Program-made: the position numbers and the translations under genes
Part shown: positions 37,694 to 48,678 of the stretch, piece by piece
Position numbering within the stretch: position 1 is the stretch's first letter
How the letters are laid out: every line of letters begins with the position of its first letter
The notes under the pieces: model-generated
What the model saw: only the letters and a program-made list of their open reading frames with translations
Database searches by the model: none
Told to the model about the DNA's origin: nothing
From: an uncultured bacterium
GTDB lineage: Bacteria > Patescibacteriota > Gracilibacteria > Absconditabacterales > Absconditicoccaceae
Direction of reading: 5' to 3'
Assembly: GCA_947168815.1 (NCBI GenBank)
Contig: CAMVNG010000002.1
Span: 124,001 to 188,000, forward strand
Length of the DNA: 64,000 bases

Positions 37694-40228
37694 ATGAAAT
37701 TAAATCTTATAGCAATTAGTTATCAGAACATATGACCGTTTAAAGATCAGACAGTTTCTCTAGTTTTTGAAAAGGGAAATTATTTAATTAAAGCACCAAT
37801 TTGAACAGGAAAAAGTTTTCTTTTCTTTGACTGACCAACATTTGCTCTTTATAAATCATCAACGAGAAATATTCTAAATATTCAGTCAAAAACCTGATTT
37901 GTTAAGTTATTATTTTCTTTAGATTGAGAAAATTATTTTGTTATAAGGAATTTAAAACAGTGAAAAGTAAAAGATTCTATTAGTTCTCATCTTTATAGAT
38001 GTGAAGTTGATGAAGAGAAATTTTTTGATGAAATATGACGTTGAAGTCCTTTAAGATATGATTTTGATATAGAAGAAGAATTAAAAAATCAGAGAATTAA
38101 TTTAGAGGAAATTGTGTATAAAAATGAAACTGATTTACAGTCAGAATTAATAAGTTTTTTACCTCCTCAGGAAGTCTTTGAAAGCACTATATTCCTTCTT
38201 CAAGATGCTAAAAATATTTTTGAAATGGCTCCTGCTGATAGACTCGAAGTATTGAAGAACGTGTTTTGATTATTAGGTATTGATGAATCTAAAGAAGCTG
38301 TTAATGAAAAGAAAAAGGAAGTAAAATTTAAAATTAAAGCACTTCAAGATACATCTGGTTATGAAGAAAAACTAGAGCGTTATCTCTGAAATATGATTGA
38401 AGAATATAATATTTTGAAAGGTAATTCAATATCTAAAGAGTTTGTAGAATCCTCACAGTGAACTATTGATGAATTGGATAACTTTAAGGAAAAATTGAGT
38501 ATTAATAATTTTTCTGTTGATGATTCTTTGTTCTCATTTAAAACTCCATTAGAAAATAAGCTTCAAGAAATTAAAAATATTTATCAAGAAAAAAGAGCTA
38601 AACAATCAGCATATCAAGACCAAAAGAGGGGAGTAGAATCTCAGCTTTTTTCTTTACAAAAAGATGAGTCTGAAAATAAATTAAAATTAGATCAAATAAG
38701 TAAAAAACTTGGTGAAATAAATCCAGAAATTTTGGCTAATCTAAAGGAGAAAAAGAAGAAGATACAAGACGAACAAGAATTAATTGAATCTAATGCGGAA
38801 ACTGAAAAATGTAAATCGTTTTATAATGAAAATAAAGATAAGTTATCTCTCCAAGAGAGAACAACTTTTTCTCTTCGTGCAAATGATCAATTTATTAAAG
38901 AATTAATAGCTTTAGGTTCTTCTTTGAAGGAAAAAAATAATCAAATAGATCAAAAAATTGAGCTTTTTAAGAAAAATCAAATTCTTGAACAAGAGAATAT
39001 AAAATCTCAAATTTTAAATTTAGAAGAGAAGAAAAGTTTTTATGAAAAACATTATGAAGAACTTCAATTAAATATAACAAATTTTGATAAACAGGTTGAA
39101 ACAGAGGCAGAATATTCATGTTGAGAAATAAAGGCTCAATGTCCTTTTATTAAGTTGATAAACAAACAGCATTTTGAACAAAGAGATCAGGAAAAACAAA
39201 AGTTATTAAAAGAGAAAGAACAACTAGAAAATGAAATTAAATCTTATGATTTTCAAAAGAAAATAGAGGAGTTGAAGAATAAAACGTTGAATCCTCAGAA
39301 TCAACAGGAGGAGAAAAATTTCCAAGAAGAGAAGAAAGAAAATGAGCATGCAATGGAAAAAATTAGAACTTTCTTACAATCATTTGAGTATAAAAAAATA
39401 GGAGAAAATCTTTTAATATATGAAAAAAATGAACAAGAAATTAAGGGCTTAGAAAAGCAGATTCAAGAGCAAGAAACGTTACAAGCTAATAAGGAATCTT
39501 ATCAGCAAGAGAAGATTAAAATAGAAACAACATTGCAGCAATTCCAAGACCAAAAGAAAAAACTAAATGAAGATATCGATCAGTTGAATATTCAAATTGC
39601 ATCTTTGCAAAAAGAATTGGATCAGGAACCAAGAAATGAAATATTAGTAGTTGAAAAAGCCTTATCAGAATATCAGCAGAATTTAGCATTGCTTAAAGCT
39701 CTAGTAGAGGATTACGTAAAAATGCAGGTAGCTTTAAAGTGATTACTTGAGGAAGAAAAGCGTTTGAATGTTCTTTATTCAATTTTGAGTAAAGAGTTAT
39801 TACTCTTTATTCTAGAATCATATCTACCTGTTTTAACAGAAATAATTAACACCTATCTGGCACAAGTTGTTGATTATGAAATAAGTATTAAATTAAAAGA
39901 AAACACCGATAAATTAGAGCTTGAGACAAAAGTACTTGATTCAAAAGGTGAGAGGGAAATTAAGAGTTTAAGTTGATGACAAAAAACTATTCTTAAGCTT
40001 GTATGGATGCTGGCAATTTCTTCTTATATGGATACTGATATGCTTTTCCTTGATGAAACAGTTAATAATTTAGATGCATGAACCGTTTCTAGAGTTGCTG
40101 AAATGCTTGATGATTTTGTGAAAAAGAAGAATATGAAATTCTATACTATAACTCACAATAGTGAAATACAGTCTATGAAAATTTGGAATGCAATATTGGA
40201 AGTGAAAAATAACTCCTTAAAGGATTAA
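37694..40228 (+). CDS. SbcC/Rad50-like ATPase
   Basis: An 844-residue SMC-type ABC ATPase for DNA end processing. The N-terminal part has NIGPFKDQ and Walker A around GTGKS (residues 37-41). LPPQEVFESTIFLLQDAKN is the Q-loop region typical of SbcC. Two long Lys/Glu/Gln-rich coiled coils follow (roughly residues 240-460 and 490-690), separated by a Cys pair (C476 and C483) where the zinc hook sits. The C-terminus has LSGGQ (759-763), Walker B in DMLFLDETVNNLD and a late THNSEI. A partner SbcD nuclease is not in the window. The gene overlaps the convergent prmC by four bases. Confidence 0.88.
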
Positions 40229-41094
40229 TTATTGCTCTTAAAATGAGCTTTAACAATTCTAATATTGAAGTGGAATGTTTTTACTTCTTCAAACTCAATT
40301 TCTTCTCAGAATTCTTTTCTTAAAATATCAACTTGTCGTGTCATCATTTCAAGGAACATAGTCAAAGAATTAACGTCTTTGGCTAATTCTTTTAATTGAT
40401 TGAACATTGCTCTATAAAGATCTAGTCAGTCATCTCATCCAACAAAAGCAAGCTTTGGCTCCCATTTTTGAACATTACTTGGAGCATTTTCTTCAAAGGT
40501 CTGATTTGGTATATATGGAAGATTAGCAACAAGGATCACCTTCTTATCCTTTATTACATCTTGGTTGTCTTTCAAAAAGGCACAAAGGTCTGATACTAAA
40601 AAGCGAGTTTGATATTTGTGCTTTATTAAATTTTCATAATTTCTTTTTGCTACTTCAAGTGCTTTCTCTGAGATATCAGCAAGAAATACATGTTCAAAAT
40701 GTTCAGGATTTTGTAAAAGAACAGAACATCATAGAACTCATGATCATGTTCAAATGTCGAGAAGAACATGTTTTTCATCATCTCTTGTTTGCATTTCTTC
40801 TGTAATAGAAGAAATCATGTATTCTGTTTCAGGTCTTGGAACAAGAGTATTTTCATTAACAAAAAACTTTATTCAGAAAAATTCGACATATCAAAGGAGG
40901 TATTCAAGAGGCTTATCTTCTTTATCATAGTCATTATAATCTTGTTGAACTCTCTTCAAGATGTCTTCTGGTATATCTTGTTCAGCATCCATCCAAAGTT
41001 CTTCTCTAGTTTTATTAAGATAATGTGAGAGTAACTTTTCCAATACAAATTTCTTTTTATATAGCGGATTCTGAATAAGTTCTTGAAGTTTCAT
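40225..41094 (-). CDS. prmC: peptide chain release factor N5-glutamine methyltransferase
   Basis: A 289-residue methyltransferase that modifies the GGQ glutamine of release factors with SAM. The N-terminal helical domain (YNDYDKEDKPLEYLLGYVEF) is followed by LVPRPETEYM, the SAM loop LLDIGTGSGVLG, an acidic LADISEKALEVAKRN segment, and the catalytic NLPYIP where NPPY is usual. GGDDGLDLYR lies near the end. In this code only RF1 is expected, since RF2 would terminate at UGA, so the substrate is probably RF1 alone (inference). The ATG at 41094 is clear. Confidence 0.93.
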
Positions 41095-41185
41095 GCAATA
41101 TTTTTTTTAGATAAATATGAAATTTTTTTCATCGAAAAAATATAAGTAAAAACTTCTTAAAATCAACATTTTAACAGCTCTAAAT

Positions 41186-41213
41186 TTGCATTTTAATCGA
41201 AAAAATTTATACT
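41186..41213 (+). promoter_or_regulatory. candidate promoter of the TraG-like ATPase gene
   Basis: TTGCAT (41186-41191), 16-base spacer, TATACT (41208-41213), 34 bases before the ATG at 41247. Confidence 0.5.
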
Positions 41214-41246
41214 TAATTTAGATTATTATTCAAAAATAAAAACCAA

Positions 41247-43730
41247 ATGAATATTCTAGAATATATTTTAATTGGAATTGTAGCTTCGTTTGCCCTTTGG
41301 TATGCGGTATTAAACCTCTATAGGGTTTTTTTCTTATCAAAAAAGAAAAAACATAGAGAAGAACAAGCTAGAAATATTAGATTCTTGCAGGTTCAAATTC
41401 CAAAGAATGCCGTTGCTAGAAGTTCAGATATTGATGCAAAGGATCATATCCAGTCAATGAAACAAAATATCGAATTGATGAACCAAGTATATAAGAATTT
41501 TTATGCTATTTTTGATGATTCTTGGATAAATAAACACTACTGAAATAATTATATTAGCATGGAAATTATTGTAGAGAAAGAAGTAATTAAATTCTACTTA
41601 TGAGTACCAAAAGAACATTTGGTAACCGTTGAAAAGATGATTTCTTCTTTTTATATTGGTGCAATTGTTGAACAAGTAAAACAACCTAAACTTCTTGAAG
41701 CTTGAAAATTCTATGCAGGTTGAAATTTTACTTTAACAAAAGATAGTGTACATCCAATTAAAACATATGAAGCTTTTGAAGCAGATCCAATGGATAGTAT
41801 TTTATCTGCATTTTCTAATATTTCTAAAGAAGAGAAGGTTGGAATACAAATCTTGGTTGAGCCTCTTCATGAAGATTGGCTAAAGAAAATGAGAAAGAAG
41901 GCTGATGATATAAAAGAATGAAAGAATATTAAAGGTATTAAGGATATTATTTCAAAAATTTGGAATGCTTGAGAAAAGGCAGAAAAAGAAAAGGAAAGAG
42001 AACAAGAAAAAAGAAAACATAATTTTTCTCAACAACAACTTGCAGATTTTGATAAGAAAATGGATGATGAACTTTTTCAAGTTAAAATGAGAACTATTGC
42101 AGTTTCTCCAACAAGGAATAGACCTAAAAAAATCATTGATGATATAGCAAGATTATTTAATCAATATAACTATATAGGATTAAATACTATTAAATTCAAA
42201 AAGGCTGAAAACTTAAAGAAATTCGCGAAAAACTATGTATTAAGATTATTCTATTCAGATAATGAACTTCTTGAAGATTTGAAAAATTTCAAGAAAACAA
42301 CAGTTCTAAATATTAAAGAACTTTCATCTATTATTCATTTTCCACATGGTAGATTTAATCAAAATCCTAGAATAGCTTGGCAAAAATTTAAAATTGTACC
42401 TGCTCCTGATGATTTGCCAACAGAAGGTATTGTAGTAGGTTATAACAATTATTGAGGAGTAAAAAAGGAAATTAGGATTACTGATAAGGATAGGTTTAGA
42501 CATATCTATATCTTATGACAAACAGGTACAGGTAAATCTACAATTATGCTAACACAAGCAATCGATGATATGGAACATGGAAGAGGATTTACATTTATTG
42601 ATCCACATGGTGATGCGATTGAACTCCTCTTGAAACATTTTCCTAAAGAAAGAATCGATGATTTAATCCATTTTGATCTTTGAAATACAGCATATCCAAT
42701 TGGTTTAAATCCATTGGAAGTTGACCCAGAAGATGCTGATGAAAAGGATGTTGTGACAAATGATCTGGTTGAAATGTTTATCCAGATGTATTGACCAGAA
42801 ATTTTCGGACCAAGAATTCAGGACTACTTTAGAAATGCTTGTTTGCTCTTAATGGATCAACCAGAGTGATGAACCATCGTTGATATTATGAGACTCTTCA
42901 CTGATGAAGCTTTTGCAGAGGCTAAAATAAGGAACTTAAAAGATCCAGTAGTAGCTTCATGGTGGAATAAAACATATAAGAAAATGGGTGATAGAGAAAA
43001 GGCAGAAATTATTCCATTCATCCAGGCTAAGTTCTGACCATTTACGACTTGAGTTTATGTGAGAAATATTATTGGTCAACCAAAGTCTGCATTTAAGATG
43101 TATGATGCTATGCAAGAGAAGAAAATAATCCTTTTGAATCTTGCAAAAGGTATCTCATGAGAAGAAACATCAAAACTAATAGGTAAAATTATCGCTATGC
43201 AAGTTAAGCTTTCTGCTTTAAAGAGAGCAAAAATTGATGAAAAAGATAGAGTTCCGCATTATCTATATGTGGATGAATTCCAGAACTATGTGTCAGCTTC
43301 TTTTGAATCAATCCTTTCAGAAGCCAGAAAGTATAGACTATGATTAGTGGTAGCTCACCAGTATACTGATCAGTTGAAACAAGAAGGTCTTTGATGAAAT
43401 CTCGATCTTTCTAAAACAATTTTTGGTAACATAGGTAATATGTTTGTATATAAGGTTGGTGCGCCTGATGCTGAGTTCTTAGCAAAAGAATTTGAGCCAG
43501 AATTCAACCAAACTGATTTGACATCAACAGAAGCATTTATGGGAGCTTGTAAGATATCTATTAATAATCAGCAAACAAGACCATTCTCATTTAAGGCAAA
43601 AGTTCCATACGATTTACCTATCAAAAATAGTCCTGAAAAAGTACAAATAATTAAGCAGATTTCTTCTTTGAAATGGTGAACAAAGAGAGAACTTGTTGAT
43701 AAAGAAGTATATTATAGAGTTTGAGTATAA
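41247..43730 (+). CDS. membrane-anchored VirD4/TraG-like ATPase
   Basis: An 827-residue P-loop ATPase of the type IV secretion coupling class. Residues ~5-30 form one membrane helix, followed by a basic cytoplasmic stretch. A ~390-residue region of unknown type includes a charged coiled segment (KEKEREQEKRKH). Walker A is GQTGTGKS at residues 424-431, then FIDPHGDAIELL. LNLAKGISGEETSKLIGKI, HYLYVDEFQNYVSASFESIL (Walker B) and YRLGLVVAHQY are the TraG/TraM-recognition blocks. No other conjugation genes are nearby. Lone ATPases of this kind occur in ultra-small bacteria and may move DNA or drive pilus-like machines (inference). Confidence 0.85.
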
Positions 43731-43753
43731 AATATCTTAAAATAACTAATATT

Positions 43754-43782
43754 ACCTTCCCTTTCAGGGGAGGTTTTTTTAT
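43754..43782 (+). terminator. intrinsic terminator after the TraG-like gene
   Basis: ACCTTCCC (43754-43761) pairs with GGGGAGGT (43767-43774, one G-T pair) and is followed by seven T. Confidence 0.85.
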
Positions 43783-43813
43783 TGAAAATTATACTATTTT
43801 TATGGCCAAAAAT

Positions 43814-43842
43814 TTGCAAAAAATCCTTTTCTCAAGTATAAT
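43814..43842 (+). promoter_or_regulatory. promoter of the Cys-module secreted protein gene
   Basis: TTGCAA (43814-43819), 17-base spacer, perfect TATAAT (43837-43842). It lies between a terminator and the gene at 43885, so it serves that gene alone. Confidence 0.65.
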
Positions 43843-43884
43843 ATTAAAGAGTTTTATAGTGCTATATAAAAAAGGAGAATGCCA

Positions 43885-45348
43885 ATGAAAAGACAGATTA
43901 GAAGAAAGATTAAAAATAGTAATAAGGGACCAAAGATTCTCTCTTTTATCGCATATACTTTAATCCTTTTTTTCTGAACAACAATTTTAGTAAACATGAA
44001 TCCTAATGCTAATGAGAGTTATAGAATTGATTGGGAAGAAAGAAATAATAAATCAATGAAATGGATTTTCTTAGCAGATAATGGTAAAGAATATAATATA
44101 TTTGCTCCACGTAATTCTTTAGATTGAGAACATGGAGCAGCAGATACATTTGATTATCTTCTTCCTCCTACATTGGAAGAGATCAATGAGATTTCTCAAA
44201 AAGAAAAGGAAGAAAAGGCTCAAAAAAGAGAAGAGAAAAGATATTACGATTTAATTAATTGAACACCTGAAGTGGCTGAAATACCAGTTTGAGAAAATGC
44301 ACTTGCTCCAACCACTCCTTACGTAGAACCTGAGGAACAAGAACATGGTTCTGCTCAATTAGAAGAGGAGTTAGAAGTCCAAGAATCAACAGGGGATACT
44401 CAAGAAATTAAACAACCTAAGGAAGCCTACGCTGAACTTTGGGATACATTGGAAGATCGTTCTGCTTTCTTAAATATGGTATTTGAATATCTTTTAGCTT
44501 GAAAGATTAAGCAACTTCCAGAAGGGGCAGTAAGATATGTTGTAACTCTTTATTGAATAGATGAAGAGACTCAAGATATGGTATTTGAAGAAAGAGGATG
44601 TATGACTCCATGGTGATATGAAATTGAACACGGACAATCAGTTCTTGCATATAAACAAAGAACAGATGCAATTAACGTTTGTAGTATCCAAAGAAGAGTG
44701 TGTAAAAATGGAAAGCTTTCATGAAGTTATACTCAATATGCATGTGATGAAACACTTTGAGCTGATTGAAACGTTCCTAGCTCTTCAAGTGACTCATCTT
44801 CATCAAATGGTGTAGTTAAGAAAGTAGCATATTCTGTATATAATTCTCAAAAACTTGATGAATATATTCAACCATCAGAACATGCGAAAAATGAAAATGC
44901 AGAGTTTGATGTTCATTGAAAAATAAATACAACAACTCAACCAAAGATTACACAAAATCCTGAAGCTGATGCAATCTCTCCTGAAAAGGAACCAGTTGCA
45001 CAAGTTAGAGACCTTTGAAAGTTGTGTAAAACTCCTTGGTGAGAAACAGTAAAACCATGACAATTCGTTAAAGCATACAGATTCCAAAACGGTTTCTATG
45101 ATATTCCTTGTCAGGTTCAATTAAGACTTTGTGTCGATGGTGATTTGGAATGATTATATGAATATCCATCATGCCAACCATGGGAAACTTCATATGAAGA
45201 TTTCTTATATGGATATATGAATAATGAACAACCTTCACCACAAAGATTGTTAAAAATGTTAAGAACAGACTTCCAACCAAGGCCTGAATATGGAAACAAT
45301 CTTTCATCTGAATTAATTGATCAGATGCTAAAAATTCTTAGGGATTAA
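43885..45348 (+). CDS. membrane-anchored extracytoplasmic protein with duplicated Cys-rich module
   Basis: A 487-residue protein of unknown function. Residues 18-36 are a single helix after a very basic start, so the rest is outside the membrane. A Glu/Lys/Pro-rich linker (~residues 95-185) leads to two similar modules at about residues 239-287 and 381-430. Both carry C-x-TPWG, a GQ-x-V-x-AY segment, C-x-x-Q-x-R-x-C, a G-x-L-x-G-x-Y-x-x-Y-x-x-C run; a Ser-rich linker separates them. The spacing suggests paired disulfides. An AAGGAG at 43872-43877 stands seven bases before the ATG at 43885, so that start is preferred over the in-frame ATG at 43879. A single-gene transcript between two terminators. 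Confidence 0.85.
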
Positions 45349-45374
45349 TAATAAAGATTAAATAATATAAAAAA

Positions 45375-45406
45375 ATAGAGTAGATAGAAAATCTACTCTG
45401 TTTTTT
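45375..45406 (+). terminator. intrinsic terminator after the Cys-module gene
   Basis: AGAGTAGAT (45377-45385) pairs with ATCTACTCT (45391-45399) over a 5-base loop, followed by GTTTTTT. Confidence 0.88.
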
Positions 45407-45420
45407 AAATTGATGGACTA

Positions 45421-45993
45421 TTATTTTTGTTTTATCTCTTCTGCAATCATATCTAGCGTCTTTTTCCTTCTCCGTTTTATAGGGAGTAGAGAGACGGTAA
45501 ACAGGTTGTGAAAAGCAATCATAATAGTACTTCCCTTGCCGATACGGAAACGAATCCTCTTTTTAGCTTGTTTGATATTCACGATATCTTCGCGAACAAC
45601 GGGCTTAATAAAGAATTTTCTTCTTTTACAAGTGATCTCAATGTCATGTAAATAATACATTCCAAGTTCGTAAAGAAGAATATCTTTATCATCCCAAGCA
45701 CGGGGCTTAACACCAGTAGGGAAATGGCGGAAATGTGGACGTTTCTCATTGTGGTATTGTTCTTTGGGAAAGAGATCTGGGTGCTTATCTTTCGCATCTT
45801 GTTCTGCATGGATAAAAGCACCAGCTAAATGAGGATATTGCCCATAGGCAAGAGTCTTACCTCTCTTTATAACTTTGATAATTCTAAGATTAGTTCCAAG
45901 TCCAAGAGAGATCCGCATCTTAGCACCATTCCTTAGTAAATCATCTAAGAAAGGATACTCGTTGTGATAGATAGGGAATGGAATGTTGTACAT
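45421..45993 (-). CDS. unrecognised basic protein, no UGA codons
   Basis: A 190-residue protein I do not recognise. It opens MYNIPFPIYHNEYPFLDDLL and is rich in Arg, Lys and His, with FRHFPTGVKPRAWDDKDILL in the middle and a very basic LPIKRRRKKTLD near the end. All ten glycines use GGN codons and none is UGA, and the base composition looks richer in G+C than its neighbours. ATG at 45993 is chosen; an in-frame TTG at 46053 would add 20 residues forming a hydrophobic start. It is transcribed alone, downstream of the pilus operon terminator. Recent transfer from a standard-code donor is possible; nucleic-acid binding is only a guess from charge. Confidence 0.65.
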   Translation of the reverse strand: MYNIPFPIYHNEYPFLDDLLRNGAKMRISLGLGTNLRIIKVIKRGKTLAYGQYPHLAGAFIHAEQDAKDKHPDLFPKEQYHNEKRPHFRHFPTGVKPRAWDDKDILLYELGMYYLHDIEITCKRRKFFIKPVVREDIVNIKQAKKRIRFRIGKGSTIMIAFHNLFTVSLLPIKRRRKKTLDMIAEEIKQK

Positions 45994-46078
45994 AAGCGTA
46001 TTGTTTTTTGTTTGTGTGTAACATAATATAATGATTGAAAGAATATAAATCAAATTAAAATATATTTAAAGTGAGTAA

Positions 46079-46108
46079 TAAAAAAGCCTCACTATATTAA
46101 TGAGGCTA
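46079..46108 (-). terminator. intrinsic terminator at the end of the pilus operon
   Basis: GCCTCA (46086-46091) pairs with TGAGGC (46101-46106); on the minus strand the stem is followed by TTTTTT. It lies just past the pseudopilin stop. Confidence 0.75.
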
Positions 46109-46134
46109 TAATATTATTTTAAAGATTGTAACGT

Positions 46135-46710
46135 TTAAAAATCAATTCTATCTTCTTCACATGTAATTGTCTTTAACTTACAGTAATTACTATCCAATTC
46201 AAAACATGCATTTTTTAATCATCTAGGTTTTACGCTAAAGAAAAGCTTGTTAATATCACTAGCTGTGTTTCATGAATAGAATTCACATGTAGGTTTAAAT
46301 GGTAAATATTTAACAGTTACACTAGAGAGAGCAGAGAGTGTTCAATTTGTATCTCATGTAATCTGCATGATTGTATAATCACCTCAGAATTCTCATGAGA
46401 AACTTCAAGCATCTTCACCTTCTTCTAGGTTTTTATTACTTAAATGGTATACATAAGGAACATTATTAGATCCAACTTTTAAAACTAAATCAATTCCTGT
46501 ATAAGCTTTTCCTTGTTGATAATTGGAAGCTTGTATTTGTAAAAATGTAGTATCAAAGAAACTAGAAACTTCTTCAGAAGCAGATTTTGCTCTTAGCTTT
46601 TCTAAACTTCACCAATTTAATCTCATTCATGTTGCAATCAAAATACCAATAATCACAATAACGACCATTAGTTCAATGAGAGTAAATCATTTTTTTATTC
46701 TGAGTTTCAT
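46135..46710 (-). CDS. type IV pseudopilin / pilin-like protein
   Basis: A 191-residue protein with a class III signal: a short basic leader MKLRIKKG, then FTLIELMVVIVIIGILIATG, with the Glu at mature position 5. Prepilin peptidase would cut after the Gly, which is a UGA codon. The C-terminal globular domain has four Cys, two of them near the end (C-x6-C-like and C-x5-C spacing), likely forming disulfides. It is the last gene of the minus-strand pilus operon, 16 bases after pilC. It could be the major pilin or a minor pseudopilin; the length favours a pilin-size protein. Confidence 0.9.
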
Positions 46711-46726
46711 TTCTCTTTATTCAAGA

Positions 46727-47878
46727 TTAAATACCAACATCTTCCATAACGGCAAATACGACACCAAAGATACCTGAAGCAACTAATGCTACAACAACTC
46801 ACATTACAATCAAAATGATTGGTTCTAGTAATTTAGAGAATTGTGAGATTGAAGTATCAAGTTCTTCTTGGTACATGTTAATAATATTTTGCATAGCATC
46901 TTCAAGACGAGCAGTTTCTTCTCACACTTTAATCATCACAGCTACATTTGGATAAATAAGATGTGTTTGACTTTCAAGTGAAGAATAAATTGTCTTACCG
47001 ATTTGAAGACCTGCCATAGTATTTTCAATCATTTCTTGGTATGCAGGCACATCAAGTACACCTCTTAATAAACGGAATGTTTGAAGATAATCAAGTCATG
47101 ATCAAATCATGAGTCTCATATATTTAGCCCATTTAATAAGATAATATGTTTTTGTCATTTTACCAACTAATGGCATAGTCAACATCATTGTAGAGAATGT
47201 TTTCTTTCCATGTTCAGTTGTTCAATAAATACCAAGAACAATTCAAACTGTAGCCATTACAATTAAAATTGTTTGCCAGTAATTCATACAGAAATCAGAA
47301 ATAGATTTTAGAACACGTGTAATAACTGGAAGTTTATCCATCTGATCTGCGAACATATCCAAGATGTTTGGAAGTACAGAAGAGAAAAGATATAGTACTG
47401 CAGCTACGGCAATAACAATCAAAATACAAGGATAAGTTAACGCTGACTTATATTTGTTCTTAATTGTATTAATATATTCATATTCATCAGCTAATTCTTG
47501 TAATACAACATCAAGATTACCTGTACTTTCTCAGGTCTTAATGATGGCACTATCTGATTCATCAAAATATTCAGGTAAACGTCCTATAGCATATGAGAAA
47601 CTCTTACCTTCATTAAGATAATATGCAAGGCTTGTAGCAATTGTTTTTAATGCATAATCAGAAGTAGATCTTCTGATAGTATCAACTGCTTGTAGAATAG
47701 AAACTCAACCTTTAAGCATATATACAAGTTGTTTATAGAAAAAGATCTTGTCCTTTGCAGAAAAAGAACTCTTATCCATATTACTAATGAAGTTAACGAT
47801 AGATTTCTCAAGTTCTGAGTGAACCTGTGTTTTTACTTCTACAGGTCCTTGTTCTTTGTTTTCTTCTGGAGTAGTCAT
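46727..47878 (-). CDS. pilC: type IV pilus inner-membrane platform protein PilC
   Basis: A 383-residue PilC/GspF-family membrane protein. Two GspF domains are visible: the first with FYKQLVYMLKGGVSILQAVD, YPCILIVIAVAAVLYLFSSV and a conserved GESTGNLD; the second with WAKYMRLMIGSGLDYLQTFR, VGEETARLEDAM and EPIILIVMGVVVALVASGIF. Three membrane segments are in the expected places. It anchors the assembly ATPases under the membrane and recruits pilins. No PilB/PilT ATPase is in the window. Some of the conserved glycines, such as that of GES, are UGA. Confidence 0.95.
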
Positions 47879-47892
47879 TTAATGTGCTACAA

Positions 47893-48678
47893 CTATCTAA
47901 AATAATATGCAGATAAAGATACATTTGTTGATTGTTCTTCATCATAAGCCATTATGTCATAAGATACTTCATCAATGACATATAAAATACGATTTTCCTT
48001 ATCTGGGATAATATAACTTTCGATATTATCAACAAAGGTAATAAGATCATCTTTGTCATCAAAAGTAATTTCTATTTCAATAGGTAATTTGTAAAACTTT
48101 ACTTTACCTTCGATTACTTCTGGTTCTCCCATATCAATGAGTTGAATTTTACCATTATTTGAAGAAGAAGCAGTTCCTGGTTCATTTTTAATTAGGTATT
48201 GATCTAAGTTCTTAAGAATTTTTTGTTCATCAATTCCCATCTTTTCAGAAGAAAGATCTCCCATTTGTACAAATGAAACAACAGATCTAAGATCACCACT
48301 TATTAAAGCAGGAATGTTTTCACAATTTCCAGTATTAATACAATCCATTACAGCATCTTCATAATGCCCAATAGACTCAAGTTCTGCTTTGTATGAAGTA
48401 TATTCATTAACTTGTTGTTGTAATGTAGTTAATTCAGCTTGTTTTGCTTCATATCTTGCATTTACAGATTCATAATGCCTTTGTGCATCTGGAAGGTAGG
48501 TTGTTCCAATAAGAACACCTAAGATGAGGAGAATGATAACATAAACCTTATACTTAGCTGATACAACTCTTGTAATAAGGAGTTGATTTTCTTCTGGATC
48601 CATAGCCACTTGTTGGCTGTATGCGCTAGTCTTTTGTTTCTCTAAAAGACTATTGATTAGTTCCTGATTCTCTTGCAT
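47893..48678 (-). CDS. PilO-like pilus assembly protein
   Basis: A 261-residue bitopic membrane protein. Residues ~45-63 form one helix (VYVIILLILGVLIGTTYL), followed by a coiled coil (~67-102) with heptad Leu/Gln and then a small alpha/beta domain that contains IEIEITFDDKDDLITFVDNI, a PilO-like ferredoxin-type segment. The gene sits between a PilN-like gene and pilC, the usual pilMNO position. Its first bases overlap the end of the upstream gene by 29 bases. All glycines are GGN, with no UGA. PilO is inferred from architecture and order, not from strong sequence motifs. Confidence 0.7.
   Translation of the reverse strand: MQENQELINSLLEKQKTSAYSQQVAMDPEENQLLITRVVSAKYKVYVIILLILGVLIGTTYLPDAQRHYESVNARYEAKQAELTTLQQQVNEYTSYKAELESIGHYEDAVMDCINTGNCENIPALISGDLRSVVSFVQMGDLSSEKMGIDEQKILKNLDQYLIKNEPGTASSSNNGKIQLIDMGEPEVIEGKVKFYKLPIEIEITFDDKDDLITFVDNIESYIIPDKENRILYVIDEVSYDIMAYDEEQSTNVSLSAYYFR

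Noticed and set aside
40768-41028. Plus-strand 86-codon ORF inside prmC
   Set aside because: It is antisense to the conserved PrmC N-terminal domain and has no supporting motif.
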